Source: Cyanobacteriota bacterium
GTDB lineage: Bacteria; Cyanobacteriota; Vampirovibrionia; Vampirovibrionales; Vampirovibrionaceae
Assembly: GCA_019751815.1 (NCBI GenBank)
Contig: JAIEMW010000001.1
Span: forward strand, 1,000,197-1,064,196
Direction: 5' to 3'
DNA: 64,000 bases
In this document: piece after piece, positions 42,964 through 51,806 of the stretch
Position numbering within the stretch: the stretch's first letter is position 1
Layout of the letters: each line of letters begins with the position of its first letter
Translations under genes and position numbers: made by a program
The notes under the pieces: generated by a model
Told to the model about the DNA's origin: nothing
The model's database searches: none
What the model saw: only the letters and a program-made list of their open reading frames with translations

Positions 42964-43869
42964 TCACTGAGTTAAGGGGGTCACTACAACAGGTTCGCAA
43001 ACTGCTTCCAATAATCGTAACACTGGCAATAAGGTTGTGATCGCGTGCACCCGAAAGAGAACCCTGCCGGCAAGATTTTGACCCGGCTCTGTCAGCAGTC
43101 CTGATACTGCCAAAGCCATCCCGGCTGCGGTGAGCGGATCCCGCTCGAATTCAGCATGGACCACAGAAGCGAAAGACGTTTTTGCGGCAGATTCCGGCAA
43201 GGTTAGAAAGGATTTTCTGGAAAGCCCCAGCACCCACGATCGGGTACGCGCGGGATCGATACGCGGCCAATCCCGCAATAATTCCAAATTATGGCTTTCT
43301 CGCTTTCCAAACCCAAAGCCAGGATCCCACCAAATATTGGTGTCGGAGACCCCGTTTTCAACAGCCAATTGTGTTTGCCGGGTTAATTCATCTCTAACCT
43401 CTTGCAGTACATTTTCGTAGCAAGGGTTATCTTGCATCATTTCTGGTGTGCCTTGGCTATGCATCAAGACGAGTTGCGTGTTCTTAAAATCAGCAACTGT
43501 TTCGAGCATGGCAGGGTCAAACCTGCCCGCAGAGACATCATTGATCATCCAGACCTCACGCTCACACGCGGCTTTGGCGACTTGAGCCGAGCGCGTATCC
43601 ACGCTGAGACGGGCTTCTGGAAAGCGGGACTGGAGTGCCTCAATAGCCGGAATAAGCCGAGACAGCTGAACTTCTGATGATACGGGCAAGGCACCGGGGC
43701 GGGTGGACTCAGCGCCGAGATCAAAATGGTTAACCCCCATTTTCAAGCTATTTTCGACTGCTTGGCATAACCCGTCCAATTTCAGGCCGTCTTCTTGCAG
43801 CCAGGCCCCGCCGTCCGAGAATGAATCGGGCGTCAAATTAAGCACCTGCATTAACTGAAAGACTGGCAT
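42964..43869 (-). CDS. folP: Dihydropteroate synthase
   Basis: A 301-residue TIM-barrel enzyme that joins p-aminobenzoate to 6-hydroxymethyl-dihydropterin diphosphate in folate synthesis; the target of sulfonamides. Motifs: MQVLNLTPDSFSDGG at the start, FDLGAESTRPGA, LSVDTRSAQVA, MINDVSAG, LVLMHSQGTPEMMQ, DPGFGFGK and the final RVHAI (RxHDV in the family). Length is normal. It precedes the methyltransferase gene by 4 bases. nadA lies 26 bases upstream on the same strand, so nadA-folP-methyltransferase is a likely three-gene unit of cofactor genes. Confidence 0.95.
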   Translation of the reverse strand: MPVFQLMQVLNLTPDSFSDGGAWLQEDGLKLDGLCQAVENSLKMGVNHFDLGAESTRPGALPVSSEVQLSRLIPAIEALQSRFPEARLSVDTRSAQVAKAACEREVWMINDVSAGRFDPAMLETVADFKNTQLVLMHSQGTPEMMQDNPCYENVLQEVRDELTRQTQLAVENGVSDTNIWWDPGFGFGKRESHNLELLRDWPRIDPARTRSWVLGLSRKSFLTLPESAAKTSFASVVHAEFERDPLTAAGMALAVSGLLTEPGQNLAGRVLFRVHAITTLLPVLRLLEAVCEPVVVTPLTQ

Positions 43870-43895
43870 CCCAAGATTACTTATTTATAGATTAC

Positions 43896-44918
43896 TTATT
43901 TATGCGTTACTGGCAATAAAGTCCCAGGGGCATTGTCTTGACGAGAAACCCGCATCATCGAATCAATACAGCGTCGCGCAGGCGTTGCAATCTCCTCTGG
44001 GATGTTGATTTCGGGGACATCGCCCAGCAAGGCTTTTTTGATGTTCTCAAGCCGGGTCAGCTTCATATTCGGACAAATGGCTGAGGCCCGTGTGGGCGTG
44101 ATAAACAGCTTATCAGGGCAGTCTTGCGTGAGGCGCTGACTCACTCCGTCTTCTGTACAGATAAGAAAGACACGTCCGTCCATCCCTTTGGCCGCTGTGA
44201 TAATGGCGGTTGTACTGCCAATAAAGTCGGCCAAATCTTTAATGGGGTCGTCGCATTCTGGATGGGCCAGGATTTTAGCATCGGGATACTGGCGTTTCAG
44301 CTGTTCGACATCCCCCAGTTCCATCCGCATATGGGTCGGGCAGAACCCGTCCCAGTATGTAATCTTCACCTCTGGTACCTGAGTCTGCACGTAGCGAGCC
44401 AGGTTACGGTCTGGAATAAACAGCACTTCTGACACGCCCGATTCTTCAGCGGCAAAACGGGTAACCGCAGAAGCATTGGCACTGGTGCAGCAGTATTCTG
44501 AGAGGGATTTGACCTCAGCAGACGTATTCACATATGCAATCACAGGGAGACCAGGATGTTCTTCTTTAAACTGTCTCAAATCATTCAGCGTGATCATATC
44601 GGCCATAGGACAACCGGCGTTGGGGTTGGCCAGATACACTGTTTTACTGGGAGACAGAAGCTTGGCGGTTTCGGCCATAAAGTGCACCCCGCAGAACACA
44701 ATCACATCCGCATCCGTTTCGGCCGCTTTTTGACTGAGCCCCAATGAATCTCCGTAGTGATCAGCGATGTCTTGGACGTCAATGCGCTCATATAAATGAG
44801 CGAGTATCACCGCGTTGCGCTCTGTTTTGAGCGCTTTAATTTCTTGGATGAGCTGATGTTTTCTTTCTACAGCGGACAAAAATCCGGTACCAGATGAATG
44901 AACGACAGGGGCGGACAT
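43896..44918 (-). CDS. nadA: Quinolinate synthase A
   Basis: A 340-residue [4Fe-4S] enzyme that condenses iminoaspartate with dihydroxyacetone phosphate to quinolinate in NAD synthesis. I use ATG 44918 (AAAGG 7 bases upstream); the frame stays open 73 codons further but that stretch is non-homologous. Conserved cysteines consistent with the cluster ligands lie in VIVFCGVHFMAET (C76), DGFCPTHMRM and ICPNMKLTRLENI; other family blocks are AHLYERIDVQDIADHYGDS, AYVNTSAEVKSLSEYCCTS and AHPECDDPI. NadB and NadC are not in the window. It leads the nadA-folP-methyltransferase unit. Confidence 0.95.
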   Translation of the reverse strand: MSAPVVHSSGTGFLSAVERKHQLIQEIKALKTERNAVILAHLYERIDVQDIADHYGDSLGLSQKAAETDADVIVFCGVHFMAETAKLLSPSKTVYLANPNAGCPMADMITLNDLRQFKEEHPGLPVIAYVNTSAEVKSLSEYCCTSANASAVTRFAAEESGVSEVLFIPDRNLARYVQTQVPEVKITYWDGFCPTHMRMELGDVEQLKRQYPDAKILAHPECDDPIKDLADFIGSTTAIITAAKGMDGRVFLICTEDGVSQRLTQDCPDKLFITPTRASAICPNMKLTRLENIKKALLGDVPEINIPEEIATPARRCIDSMMRVSRQDNAPGTLLPVTHK

Positions 44919-45272
44919 ACAAATACCTTTCTGTGAGAGCCAGGGGTCTGTGAGTGCCAGAGGATTGATTAAGACACAGCTTAGCGAAAAGGCTCTTTCA
45001 TGTAAAAAGACGTTGCTGGAAAGAAAAGGCTCCCAGAAGCAGGACATGCCAAACAAAATTGAAAGGATTATGTTCAAATCTGAGTGGAAACTGGAATTTT
45101 TTACACTTGTCGTGGATAGAAGCAAGCCCCATGGCAAGTCTCCATTTTGAAAGTGAATAAATCCCTAGAAGTATTATCGATACAGTATCTTAACCCTTGA
45201 TATCTCTCGTATAGCTTGGGGTCTATTCTTCCAAAATGACAAAAACGACTGAGACAGAAGGGGGCAAAGTAC
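44919..45272. other. Intergenic region upstream of nadA and HU
   Basis: About 350 bases separate the nadA start from the HU promoter. Short open frames exist on both strands, including the 5' extension of nadA, but none has a ribosome site or plausible product. It should contain the nadA promoter; none was assigned with confidence, and no riboswitch-like fold was recognised. Confidence 0.4.
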
Positions 45273-45300
45273 TTGCTTTTGTTTAAAGCCTCGGTATAAT
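45273..45300 (+). promoter_or_regulatory. Probable sigma-70-type promoter of the HU gene
   Basis: TTGCTT (45273-45278) and a perfect TATAAT (45295-45300) are 16 bases apart, 33 bases upstream of the HU start, which has a very strong ribosome site. This fits a highly expressed gene. Confidence 0.65.
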
Positions 45301-45333
45301 GAGTTCTGTTTTATAGGAAAGGAGGTGTTACTC

Positions 45334-45609
45334 ATGAATAAAGAAGAATTAGTACAAGAGGTTGCCAAGAAAACCAAAAACTCTCAGAAATTGGTAGCTG
45401 AAATCGTAACTTCCACCTTGGAAGCAATCGAAAAAACCGTTTCCAAAGGCAAAAAAGTGACCCTGGTTGGATTTGGTACTTTTGAGCCCCGCAAACGCGC
45501 TGCTCGCACAGGCCGTAATCCCCAAACAGGCCGTGAGTTGAAAATCCCAGCGAAAACCGTTCCGGCTTTCTCTGCGGGTAAAAAATTCAAAGAGCTCGTC
45601 TCCAAGTAG
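45334..45609 (+). CDS. HU-family DNA-binding protein
   Basis: A 91-residue histone-like protein. ATG 45334 is preceded by AAAGGAGGTG at ideal spacing, one of the strongest ribosome sites in the window. It begins MNKEELVQEVAKKTKNSQK, has the dimer core VTLVGFGTFEPRKRAARTG and the DNA-binding arm with GRNPQTGRELKIPAKTVPAF, including the prolines that wedge DNA, and ends in FSAGKKFKELV. HU bends DNA and compacts the nucleoid. Promoter and terminator flank it, so it is a single-gene unit. Confidence 0.97.
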   Translation: MNKEELVQEVAKKTKNSQKLVAEIVTSTLEAIEKTVSKGKKVTLVGFGTFEPRKRAARTGRNPQTGRELKIPAKTVPAFSAGKKFKELVSK

Positions 45610-45646
45610 GTCTTCTCTACCAGAGACCCGTTCTGGATTAAATACC

Positions 45647-45690
45647 AGCAAACCCCTTTTGGCAGTTCTGCTGAAAGGGGTTTGCTATTT
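45647..45690 (+). terminator. Rho-independent terminator after HU
   Basis: AGCAAACCCCTTTT (45647-45660) pairs with GAAAGGGGTTTGCT (45673-45686) through about 13 bp; the T-run after it is short (ATTTG), so it may be less efficient than others here. Confidence 0.75.
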
Positions 45691-45723
45691 GCAGGGGGTT
45701 TGCCTTTATAATAAAATTAAAAC

Positions 45724-46350
45724 ATGCCTCAAACACAAGAACCACAAGGCTCTTCAGCCACCCCCCTCCAACAAAAACAGATTGCAGTCTTTCTCGACCG
45801 CGACGGGACGCTGAACGAGGAAAAAGGATACTTAAGACAAGTTGATGATTTGGTCCTGCTTCCTGGAGCTGCAAACGCGATTCGGCGGTTAAATGATGCA
45901 GGGATTCTGACCGTCCTCACCACCAATCAAACGGGGCCCGCTCGAGGATTTTATGGAGAAGACCATGTGCTGGCCCTTAATAAGCGATTGGTCTCTCTGC
46001 TAGAGAAAGAGGGGGGGGCCCATCTGGATGCGATTTATTACTGCCCCCATCTGGCCAAGGGAAGTGTTCCAGAGTACGCCCTAGAGTGTGATTGCAGAAA
46101 ACCACAGACGGGTATGATTGATAAAGCCTGCACAGCGTTTCCCGGCATCAACCGAGAACTTTCATACGTCCTAGGGGACAAGGCCAGTGATGTCGAATTT
46201 GGCCACAACGCAGGTTGTAAAACATTTTTGCTAAAAACAGGCTACGGAACCCGCGTGCTTGAGGGGAAATACCAGGTACTCTCAACAAAACCAACCTATG
46301 TGGCGGACAGTGTCGTTGAGGCGGTCGATCTCATTTTGCAGTCTGTATAA
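45724..46350 (+). CDS. gmhB: D-glycero-beta-D-manno-heptose 1,7-bisphosphate 7-phosphatase
   Basis: A 208-residue HAD-superfamily phosphatase that removes the C7 phosphate in ADP-heptose synthesis. The nucleophile motif is AVFLDRDGTLNEEKGYL, followed by VLTTNQTGPARGFY, the zinc-binding cysteine and histidine region YYCPH and CDCRKPQTGM, and the acidic motif LGDKASDVEFGHNAGC. The substrate call relies on close resemblance to GmhB; imidazole-glycerol phosphatase of the HisB-N type is related but has other spacing. With rfaE2 at 31.2 kb it supports a heptose-containing LPS. The start follows the HU terminator; TATAAT at 45707 might be a promoter -10 box, but no -35 box was seen. Confidence 0.92.
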   Translation: MPQTQEPQGSSATPLQQKQIAVFLDRDGTLNEEKGYLRQVDDLVLLPGAANAIRRLNDAGILTVLTTNQTGPARGFYGEDHVLALNKRLVSLLEKEGGAHLDAIYYCPHLAKGSVPEYALECDCRKPQTGMIDKACTAFPGINRELSYVLGDKASDVEFGHNAGCKTFLLKTGYGTRVLEGKYQVLSTKPTYVADSVVEAVDLILQSV

Positions 46351-46386
46351 CAAAATACGACACAAAAACCATGGCCAATTATGACT

Positions 46387-48210
46387 TTAGTGGCTTTGGG
46401 CTGTTTGATCTTCTTCTTTCAGCACATGTTGCAGCAAGGGGTCTTTACTTAAGGCTCCAGACAGCCACTGGCGAATATCATGGGCAATTTCTCTAAAATG
46501 CGCCCTCAGTCGAATTGTCAGCCATTCTCTGGGACTCGGGAGTTTCCCCCCATTAGCCTCCATAAACAAGGCCAGTACGTGCTTGGGATCCCGATCGATG
46601 GCGTCAAAATTGGTTCTTACATCAGTCATAATCCGTTTTCGTTTGGGCTCTTCGAAAATAAAGGCGGTATTGAGAGCCGACATGACCATTCGCTTCCGGT
46701 CTCTGTGCAGCGCTTTCATATGTTGATCCGGATGGGTAAAGAGCTTCCCAAACTCATTCTTTAGGTGCGTATTAGAGACCGTGAGGTTATCCGTATTAAT
46801 GGAGACCTGGACACCCAGTATGGAAAGGAACACCGCGGGATGCCGCTTGAAGTTGGGGACCCCCAAGGTCTGGTTATTGCTTTTGGGGCACATTTCCAGA
46901 CCAATACGATGCTTGTAAATAAATTTCAGCAGTGGCGAACTATTAATGATGTAGCGTCTTCTACTATTGGTCAGCTTATTAAACCATTTTGGATCCCGCA
47001 GAGCCTCTTCAAACGCGTTTTGCAGCACAATAGAGCTATCAATCAAGTGAATCCCATGGCCAAGTCGAACGGGCGTCGTGCCAGAAGGGTCCCAGGCCAT
47101 TTCCAGCGCTTTGGCCATGGAGTCATACCCACTTAAGGCATGGGATCCTGTCCACTCTGGATATTTCGTTCTCAATGCCTGGTCAAGTTGCGCAGCCCTG
47201 GTGCTCGTTGCCACTGGCAGAGGACCTGACTCGTCCACTTCACCGGCATGAATCGTTATCCCAATTCGCTCTGAGGACTTTGCTTGTTTGTTGTAAGCCT
47301 GTATTAATGAGAATGCCTCTTTAAAGTGGGGCATATCAATCGGATAATCGCTTTCCGACCCAGCAATATCAAAGCCAACCACGGGTAAATGCTTTTCTTG
47401 TTTCATCCGGATCGTCTCACGGGCAGCCCGCAAGACATATTCAGGATCAGGATGATGCCGCTTGGCGGTGATCAAAATACCAAAGGAAAGACGTTTCCCG
47501 TTCAACGCCAGAATTTCTCTGGCATCATTGAGGCCTTCTTGCACCATGCGAATAAAAATTTCGGGCGGAGCCCCTTTATCCAGTGGGTCTATTCGGGGTT
47601 CGACGTAGCGCACATTCTGCAAGCCAGACATCAGCCCGTAATTAAAGGCTGCCTTATAGACAGCATCTAAATCTTTCACAAACGGTAGAATTTTTGTGTC
47701 GTAATGCTGGACATAGTTCGACAGACCCGTGTTTCGGGCTTGTTCTATCATTGCCTCTAACTTTTGAGGATCGCCCAGAGCCGCAGCAACCAGTGCACGG
47801 TCTTCGGTGGATAGCCCTTCTATGGCATTGGGTGCCTTTAAAACTTTGACAATGCGGTCATACCGCAGGCTGTCAAGCCATTTTTCAAACTTATCCCAAT
47901 CTTGCTGACCTGCAGTCGGTTTCCCTGTCCTAGAGCCGGTCAACTCTAAGGCCCTCTCTTCAATCATGGCGGCCTTAATTTCTGTCTGAGAAATGGAGCC
48001 TGAGAGATGAGCGTGAAGTTCTAGGGCGGGTGTTTTAAGCAGTAGTCTATAAATGGGATCCGGAATCGTCTTTTTCCTGATCTCAGAAACGTCTTCGACA
48101 GGTGGCATGCCTGAAGCCGTTGCCACAGGTAAATTAGCAGCAAAACTAACGACCTGGGGCTTAGCCAAGGCAGCAGAATGTGGGTATCGGGCGATTAGCT
48201 TAAGCGCCAT
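46387..48210 (-). CDS. Large adenosine/AMP-deaminase-like metallohydrolase
   Basis: A 607-residue protein built around an adenosine-deaminase fold of about 340 residues with long extensions. Metal-site motifs are there: ELHAHLSGS (H66, H68), ITIHAGEVDESG (H321, catalytic E324), VRLGHGIHL (H385) and SINTDNLTVSN (D474). The usual NTDDP has Asn in place of the second Asp (N475). Several insertions are notable: residues 125-160 and the segment EWTGSHALSGYDSM. Residues 1-60 lack a signal but contain QVVSFAANLPVA, and about 80 residues follow the fold. It may deaminate adenosine, another nucleoside or a small molecule; the substrate cannot be read from sequence. It is convergent with gmhB. Confidence 0.8.
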   Translation of the reverse strand: MALKLIARYPHSAALAKPQVVSFAANLPVATASGMPPVEDVSEIRKKTIPDPIYRLLLKTPALELHAHLSGSISQTEIKAAMIEERALELTGSRTGKPTAGQQDWDKFEKWLDSLRYDRIVKVLKAPNAIEGLSTEDRALVAAALGDPQKLEAMIEQARNTGLSNYVQHYDTKILPFVKDLDAVYKAAFNYGLMSGLQNVRYVEPRIDPLDKGAPPEIFIRMVQEGLNDAREILALNGKRLSFGILITAKRHHPDPEYVLRAARETIRMKQEKHLPVVGFDIAGSESDYPIDMPHFKEAFSLIQAYNKQAKSSERIGITIHAGEVDESGPLPVATSTRAAQLDQALRTKYPEWTGSHALSGYDSMAKALEMAWDPSGTTPVRLGHGIHLIDSSIVLQNAFEEALRDPKWFNKLTNSRRRYIINSSPLLKFIYKHRIGLEMCPKSNNQTLGVPNFKRHPAVFLSILGVQVSINTDNLTVSNTHLKNEFGKLFTHPDQHMKALHRDRKRMVMSALNTAFIFEEPKRKRIMTDVRTNFDAIDRDPKHVLALFMEANGGKLPSPREWLTIRLRAHFREIAHDIRQWLSGALSKDPLLQHVLKEEDQTAQSH

Positions 48211-48442
48211 AGATCCTTAACCAAATCCTTCACCAGAGAAGCTGACTCATCACAAATAACACAAACCCCCCGAACTGATTGCGCGCTTTAGGTCATCAGT
48301 CACCAATTCGTAACCCAATTCGTTACAAGGATCTTATTTTTTATTGGTAGCTTTTTTATGACAGTTATTGTCTCTGTTTTCATGCTACCGTGTAAAAACG
48401 CCTTTGATAAGTAGATAACCCTTTTGAGAGCTTAGACCACCG

Positions 48443-49162
48443 ATGAAAGCCCGACACGTAGCCCGCGAACTGGCATTAATGACCTTATTTCAGCTGGACT
48501 CACAGCTGAATGAACCCGTTAAAGATGGACAAAATTCTCCACAGTTTGACCCGCTATCAGGTCGGGATCTGACCCTTTCGGCTGTTCGAACGCTGGTCGA
48601 TCAAGCCCGAGAGATGGTTCAAGACGCTGCCAGTGATTTGGCCGCCGTGACACATCAAATTATGGACGAAGAAGCAAGGCACTCGGTCAATGCCGACGTT
48701 GGTTTTGAAGATACCGTTATGGCCGCCCCATTACCCAACACACGGCAAACGGTTGAGAAAATTGAACGCTGTCTTCAAGCCGCAGAACTCCTGACTGAGG
48801 CAATGCGAATACCTGAATTTGCAGTGTTAAGCCAATACGAAGACGTTCAAACCTTTGCCAATCGTCTTCTTAAATGGGTCCATACAAACCTCAATACCAT
48901 TGACACCACTATCGAGACTCACAGTAAGGAATGGCGAGTGAACCGCATGGCACGAATGGATCGTTGTCTCTTACGTTTGGCCGTTGCTGAACTGCTTTAC
49001 GCCAAAAATATCGACCCCGCCATCACGATCAACGAAGCGGTGGATCTCGCCAAACTCTTTTCCAATGAAGAAAGCTTCCGCTTTATCAACGGGGTTCTCG
49101 GCAGCGCCCTCGAATCACTTAACGTGATTCCAGAACCCCTCAATACTCAGGCTTCAACCTAA
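48443..49162 (+). CDS. nusB: Transcription antitermination factor NusB, long cyanobacterial-type
   Basis: A 239-residue NusB, against about 140 in most bacteria. The C-terminal half is standard (EWRVNRMARMDRCLLRLAVAELL, PAITINEAVDLAKLFSNEES and FINGVLGSALES). The N-terminus KARHVARELALMTLFQLDSQ is separated from it by an extra helical region of about 75 residues (TLSAVRTLVDQAREMVQDAASD). The same layout, with an RRIARELALLSLSQL start and a helical insert, is characteristic of cyanobacterial NusB, from memory of that family. NusB with NusE binds boxA RNA in rRNA antitermination. ftsY follows 17 bases later, the order also seen in Cyanobacteria. Confidence 0.93.
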   Translation: MKARHVARELALMTLFQLDSQLNEPVKDGQNSPQFDPLSGRDLTLSAVRTLVDQAREMVQDAASDLAAVTHQIMDEEARHSVNADVGFEDTVMAAPLPNTRQTVEKIERCLQAAELLTEAMRIPEFAVLSQYEDVQTFANRLLKWVHTNLNTIDTTIETHSKEWRVNRMARMDRCLLRLAVAELLYAKNIDPAITINEAVDLAKLFSNEESFRFINGVLGSALESLNVIPEPLNTQAST

Positions 49163-49179
49163 GCCAAGGAGTGTATTGA

Positions 49180-50169
49180 GTGTTTGGTTGGTTCAAAAAG
49201 CAATCCTCACCAGAGAGTTCACCTCTGGCTGGAAACCTCCTCAACACCAGTAAGCAATTGTTGGGTTCTCTCTTTGGGGCAACAACGCCGAGTGGGCCGG
49301 GTATCAGCGAGACTTTAAGCCCTCTGGAAATTGAAGAGCTGATAACTGAACTGGAAGAAAACTTAATTAAGGCCGATGTTGGTGTTAACACGGCAGTGGA
49401 AATCTGTGACCAGCTCCGGCAGCAGAAGTCCAAACTCCTTAGCAAGGCAGCCCTTATCTCAGCGCTAAAACAGGCATTCACGGATCGTCTGGCCCCTGTC
49501 AAGGCGCAACAAAGCATTGCATTTAATCCTCAAAAGCTCAATATTTATCTCTTTGTGGGTGTCAACGGGGCGGGTAAAACAACCACTATTGGCAAACTGG
49601 CCCATCAGTTTGTGGAAAACGGACATAAAGTAGTGATTGGTGCTGGCGATAGCTTTCGCGCAGCCGCCGAAGACCAGCTAGCCGTCTGGGCTGAGCGGGC
49701 TGGGGCCAGTCTGGTTCGACAAGACGGGGCTGAAGCGTCTGGGGTTATTTATGACGCCATTCGTCGTGCCGTAGACACTCAGGCCAATGTGGTGTTACTG
49801 GATACCGCAGGCAGACTGCAAAACAAGTTTAACTTAATGGAAGAGCTGAGAAAAATCCGTGCTGTGATTGACAAAGCGCGCCCGGAAGAGAGCATTTTCG
49901 AGTCTCTCCTGGTGATTGATGCAACCACAGGGCAAAATGCCCTTAAACAGGCCAGTGTGTTTCAAGAAACCGTGGATCTCTCCGGGGTGATTCTCACCAA
50001 GCTGGACGGCTCTGCCAAAGGCGGGGTTATTCTGGCGGTTGCCCACGAGTACAGGCTTCCGATCAAGTGGGTGGGTGTGGGAGAAAAAATTACCGATCTC
50101 CAGCCCTTTGATTCGGACGCCTTTCTAGAGGCACTGTTTGCAAGTCCCGCTGCCTCTCAGGTACACTAA
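49180..50169 (+). CDS. ftsY: Signal recognition particle receptor FtsY
   Basis: A 329-residue SRP GTPase. The start is GTG 49180, supported by AAGGAG 8 bases upstream; it begins FGWFKKQSS like many FtsY proteins. The N domain (residues 40-110) precedes the G domain: VGVNGAGKTTTIGKLAH (G1), AGDSFRAAAEDQLAVW, LLDTAGRLQNKFNLMEELRK (G3), VILTKLDGSAKGGVIL (G4) and the closing VGVGEKITDLQPF. The acidic A domain is absent, as in short FtsY of Gram-positives and Cyanobacteria. It receives ribosome-bound SRP at the membrane. ffh follows after 8 bases, so both partners are translated together. Confidence 0.97.
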   Translation: MFGWFKKQSSPESSPLAGNLLNTSKQLLGSLFGATTPSGPGISETLSPLEIEELITELEENLIKADVGVNTAVEICDQLRQQKSKLLSKAALISALKQAFTDRLAPVKAQQSIAFNPQKLNIYLFVGVNGAGKTTTIGKLAHQFVENGHKVVIGAGDSFRAAAEDQLAVWAERAGASLVRQDGAEASGVIYDAIRRAVDTQANVVLLDTAGRLQNKFNLMEELRKIRAVIDKARPEESIFESLLVIDATTGQNALKQASVFQETVDLSGVILTKLDGSAKGGVILAVAHEYRLPIKWVGVGEKITDLQPFDSDAFLEALFASPAASQVH

Positions 50170-50177
50170 AACCCACG

Positions 50178-51677
50178 ATGATGTTTGACGATTTATCTGA
50201 ACGGCTTCAGTCGGTCTTTGCGGGCTTTTCTCGTGAAAAGACCCTGACTGAAGAAAACATGGCAGACGCCCTGCGGGAAATTCGCCGCGCGTTGTTAGAA
50301 GCAGACGTGAGCCTGCGGGTGGCCAAGGCCTTTCTCACCCGTATCAAAGAACGCGCCGAAGGCGAAACGGTGCTAAAACAGGTGAATGCATCTCAGCAAC
50401 TGGTTAAAATTGTTCATGATGAAATGATTTTACTACTGGGCAAAGAAAATGTCCCACTCAATTTCTCAGGAAACCCTTCTTTAATTGTTCTTTTTGGGCT
50501 TCAGGGGTCCGGAAAAACCACCAGTGCTGGAAAATTAGCGCTTCATCTTCGCAAAAAGGGCAAAAAACCACTACTTGTAGCGGCTGATGTCTACCGCCCT
50601 GCGGCCATTCAGCAGCTGATCACACTGGGAAAACAAGTTGGCATTCCTGTTCACACCATTGAAGGTTCCAATGATGTGCTGGCTATCGCCCGAACCGGGG
50701 AAAATTTTGCCAAACAGAACGGGCATGATGTGGTCATTATTGATACTGCCGGTCGTCTCCAAGTAGACACCGCCATGATGGCGGAATTATTACTGTTAGA
50801 ACGCAGCTTACAACCAGTGGAAAAACTGTTGGTAATTGATGCGATGACCGGGCAAGAGGCCGTTAATGTAGCCGAAGCCTTCAATACCCAGCTTCAAATG
50901 ACCGGTTTAATTATCACCAAGATGGACGGGGATGCCCGCGGCGGTGCTGCCCTTTCTGTCGCAGAAGTAACAGGGCAGCCGATTAAATTTATCGGCACCG
51001 GAGAAACCGTGGACGGACTTGAGCCGTTTTACCCTGAGCGACTGGCCACCCGAATTTTGGGCATGGGTGATGTTGTCAGCCTGGTGGAAAAGGCCCAAGA
51101 GGCGATTGATCAAGATGAGGCCAAACGCCTTGAAGAGCGGATGCGTAAGCAGACCTTCAGTCTGGAAGACTTTGTACAGGTTCAAAAACAGTTTAAACGC
51201 TTGGGTTCAATGGGCGATATCTTAGGAATGTTGGGCATCCCGGGCCTTGGAAAAGACCAACGAGAGCTGCTCAGCTTTGAAGGCGACAAGATGATGAAGC
51301 GTGTGGAAGTGATGACACAAAGCATGACGCTGGCTGAAAGGCAAAATCCAGATATTTTAACCCCCAGCCGGCAAAAACGCATCGCCAAAGGGTGTGGGAT
51401 GAGCGAAAAAGAGATCCAAGACTTTCTCAAACAGTTCAATCAAATGAAAATGGTGATGAAGCAATTTAGCAAACTCACCGGCAAAGGCGGTCCTGAGCCT
51501 GAAAAAACGGGATTCAGCCTTCATATGCCGCGCTCTCAGAAAAAGAACAAAGAAAAAAACAGAGCCAACCAATTGGCCAAAGGACTGGGACTTCCTGCCA
51601 ATTTCGACCCCAGCAAAATGCCCACAGGCTTTCCCAAACTGCCACCAGGGCTCGGCGGAAAATTCCCCTTTCAGTAA
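50178..51677 (+). CDS. ffh: Signal recognition particle protein Ffh (SRP54)
   Basis: A 499-residue GTPase that binds signal sequences and 4.5S RNA. N and G domains (1-300) show LFGLQGSGKTTSAGKLA, AADVYRPAAIQQL, IIDTAGRLQVDTAMM, LIITKMDGDARGGAALS and FIGTGETVDGLEPF. The M domain (300-430) has the methionine-rich signal-binding groove and RNA-binding RQKRIAKGCGMSEKEIQDFLKQF. A basic tail of about 60 residues after the M domain (RSQKKNKEKNRANQL, then MPTGFPKLPPGLGG) is longer than usual. ftsY lies 8 bases upstream. Two ATGs stand at the start (50178 and 50181). Confidence 0.97.
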   Translation: MMFDDLSERLQSVFAGFSREKTLTEENMADALREIRRALLEADVSLRVAKAFLTRIKERAEGETVLKQVNASQQLVKIVHDEMILLLGKENVPLNFSGNPSLIVLFGLQGSGKTTSAGKLALHLRKKGKKPLLVAADVYRPAAIQQLITLGKQVGIPVHTIEGSNDVLAIARTGENFAKQNGHDVVIIDTAGRLQVDTAMMAELLLLERSLQPVEKLLVIDAMTGQEAVNVAEAFNTQLQMTGLIITKMDGDARGGAALSVAEVTGQPIKFIGTGETVDGLEPFYPERLATRILGMGDVVSLVEKAQEAIDQDEAKRLEERMRKQTFSLEDFVQVQKQFKRLGSMGDILGMLGIPGLGKDQRELLSFEGDKMMKRVEVMTQSMTLAERQNPDILTPSRQKRIAKGCGMSEKEIQDFLKQFNQMKMVMKQFSKLTGKGGPEPEKTGFSLHMPRSQKKNKEKNRANQLAKGLGLPANFDPSKMPTGFPKLPPGLGGKFPFQ

Positions 51678-51711
51678 GGAGTGTTCGCCGGACCATACCC
51701 AAACAGAAACT

Positions 51712-51729
51712 AGCCAGCACTGGCTTTTT
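51712..51729 (+). terminator. Possible weak terminator after ffh
   Basis: AGCCA and TGGCT form a 5-bp stem with a four-base loop directly followed by a run of five T. The stem is short, so this is tentative. Confidence 0.3.
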
Positions 51730-51806
51730 CTGCTGTTTTCCGGTATAAACAATACTGATTGTGAGAGACTCATTTATTGAGGGAATTGATAGGGGGCGGA
51801 TTGCGC

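Noticed and set aside
44919..45137. 73-codon N-terminal extension of nadA
   Set aside because: No similarity to NadA; a ribosome site precedes ATG 44918.
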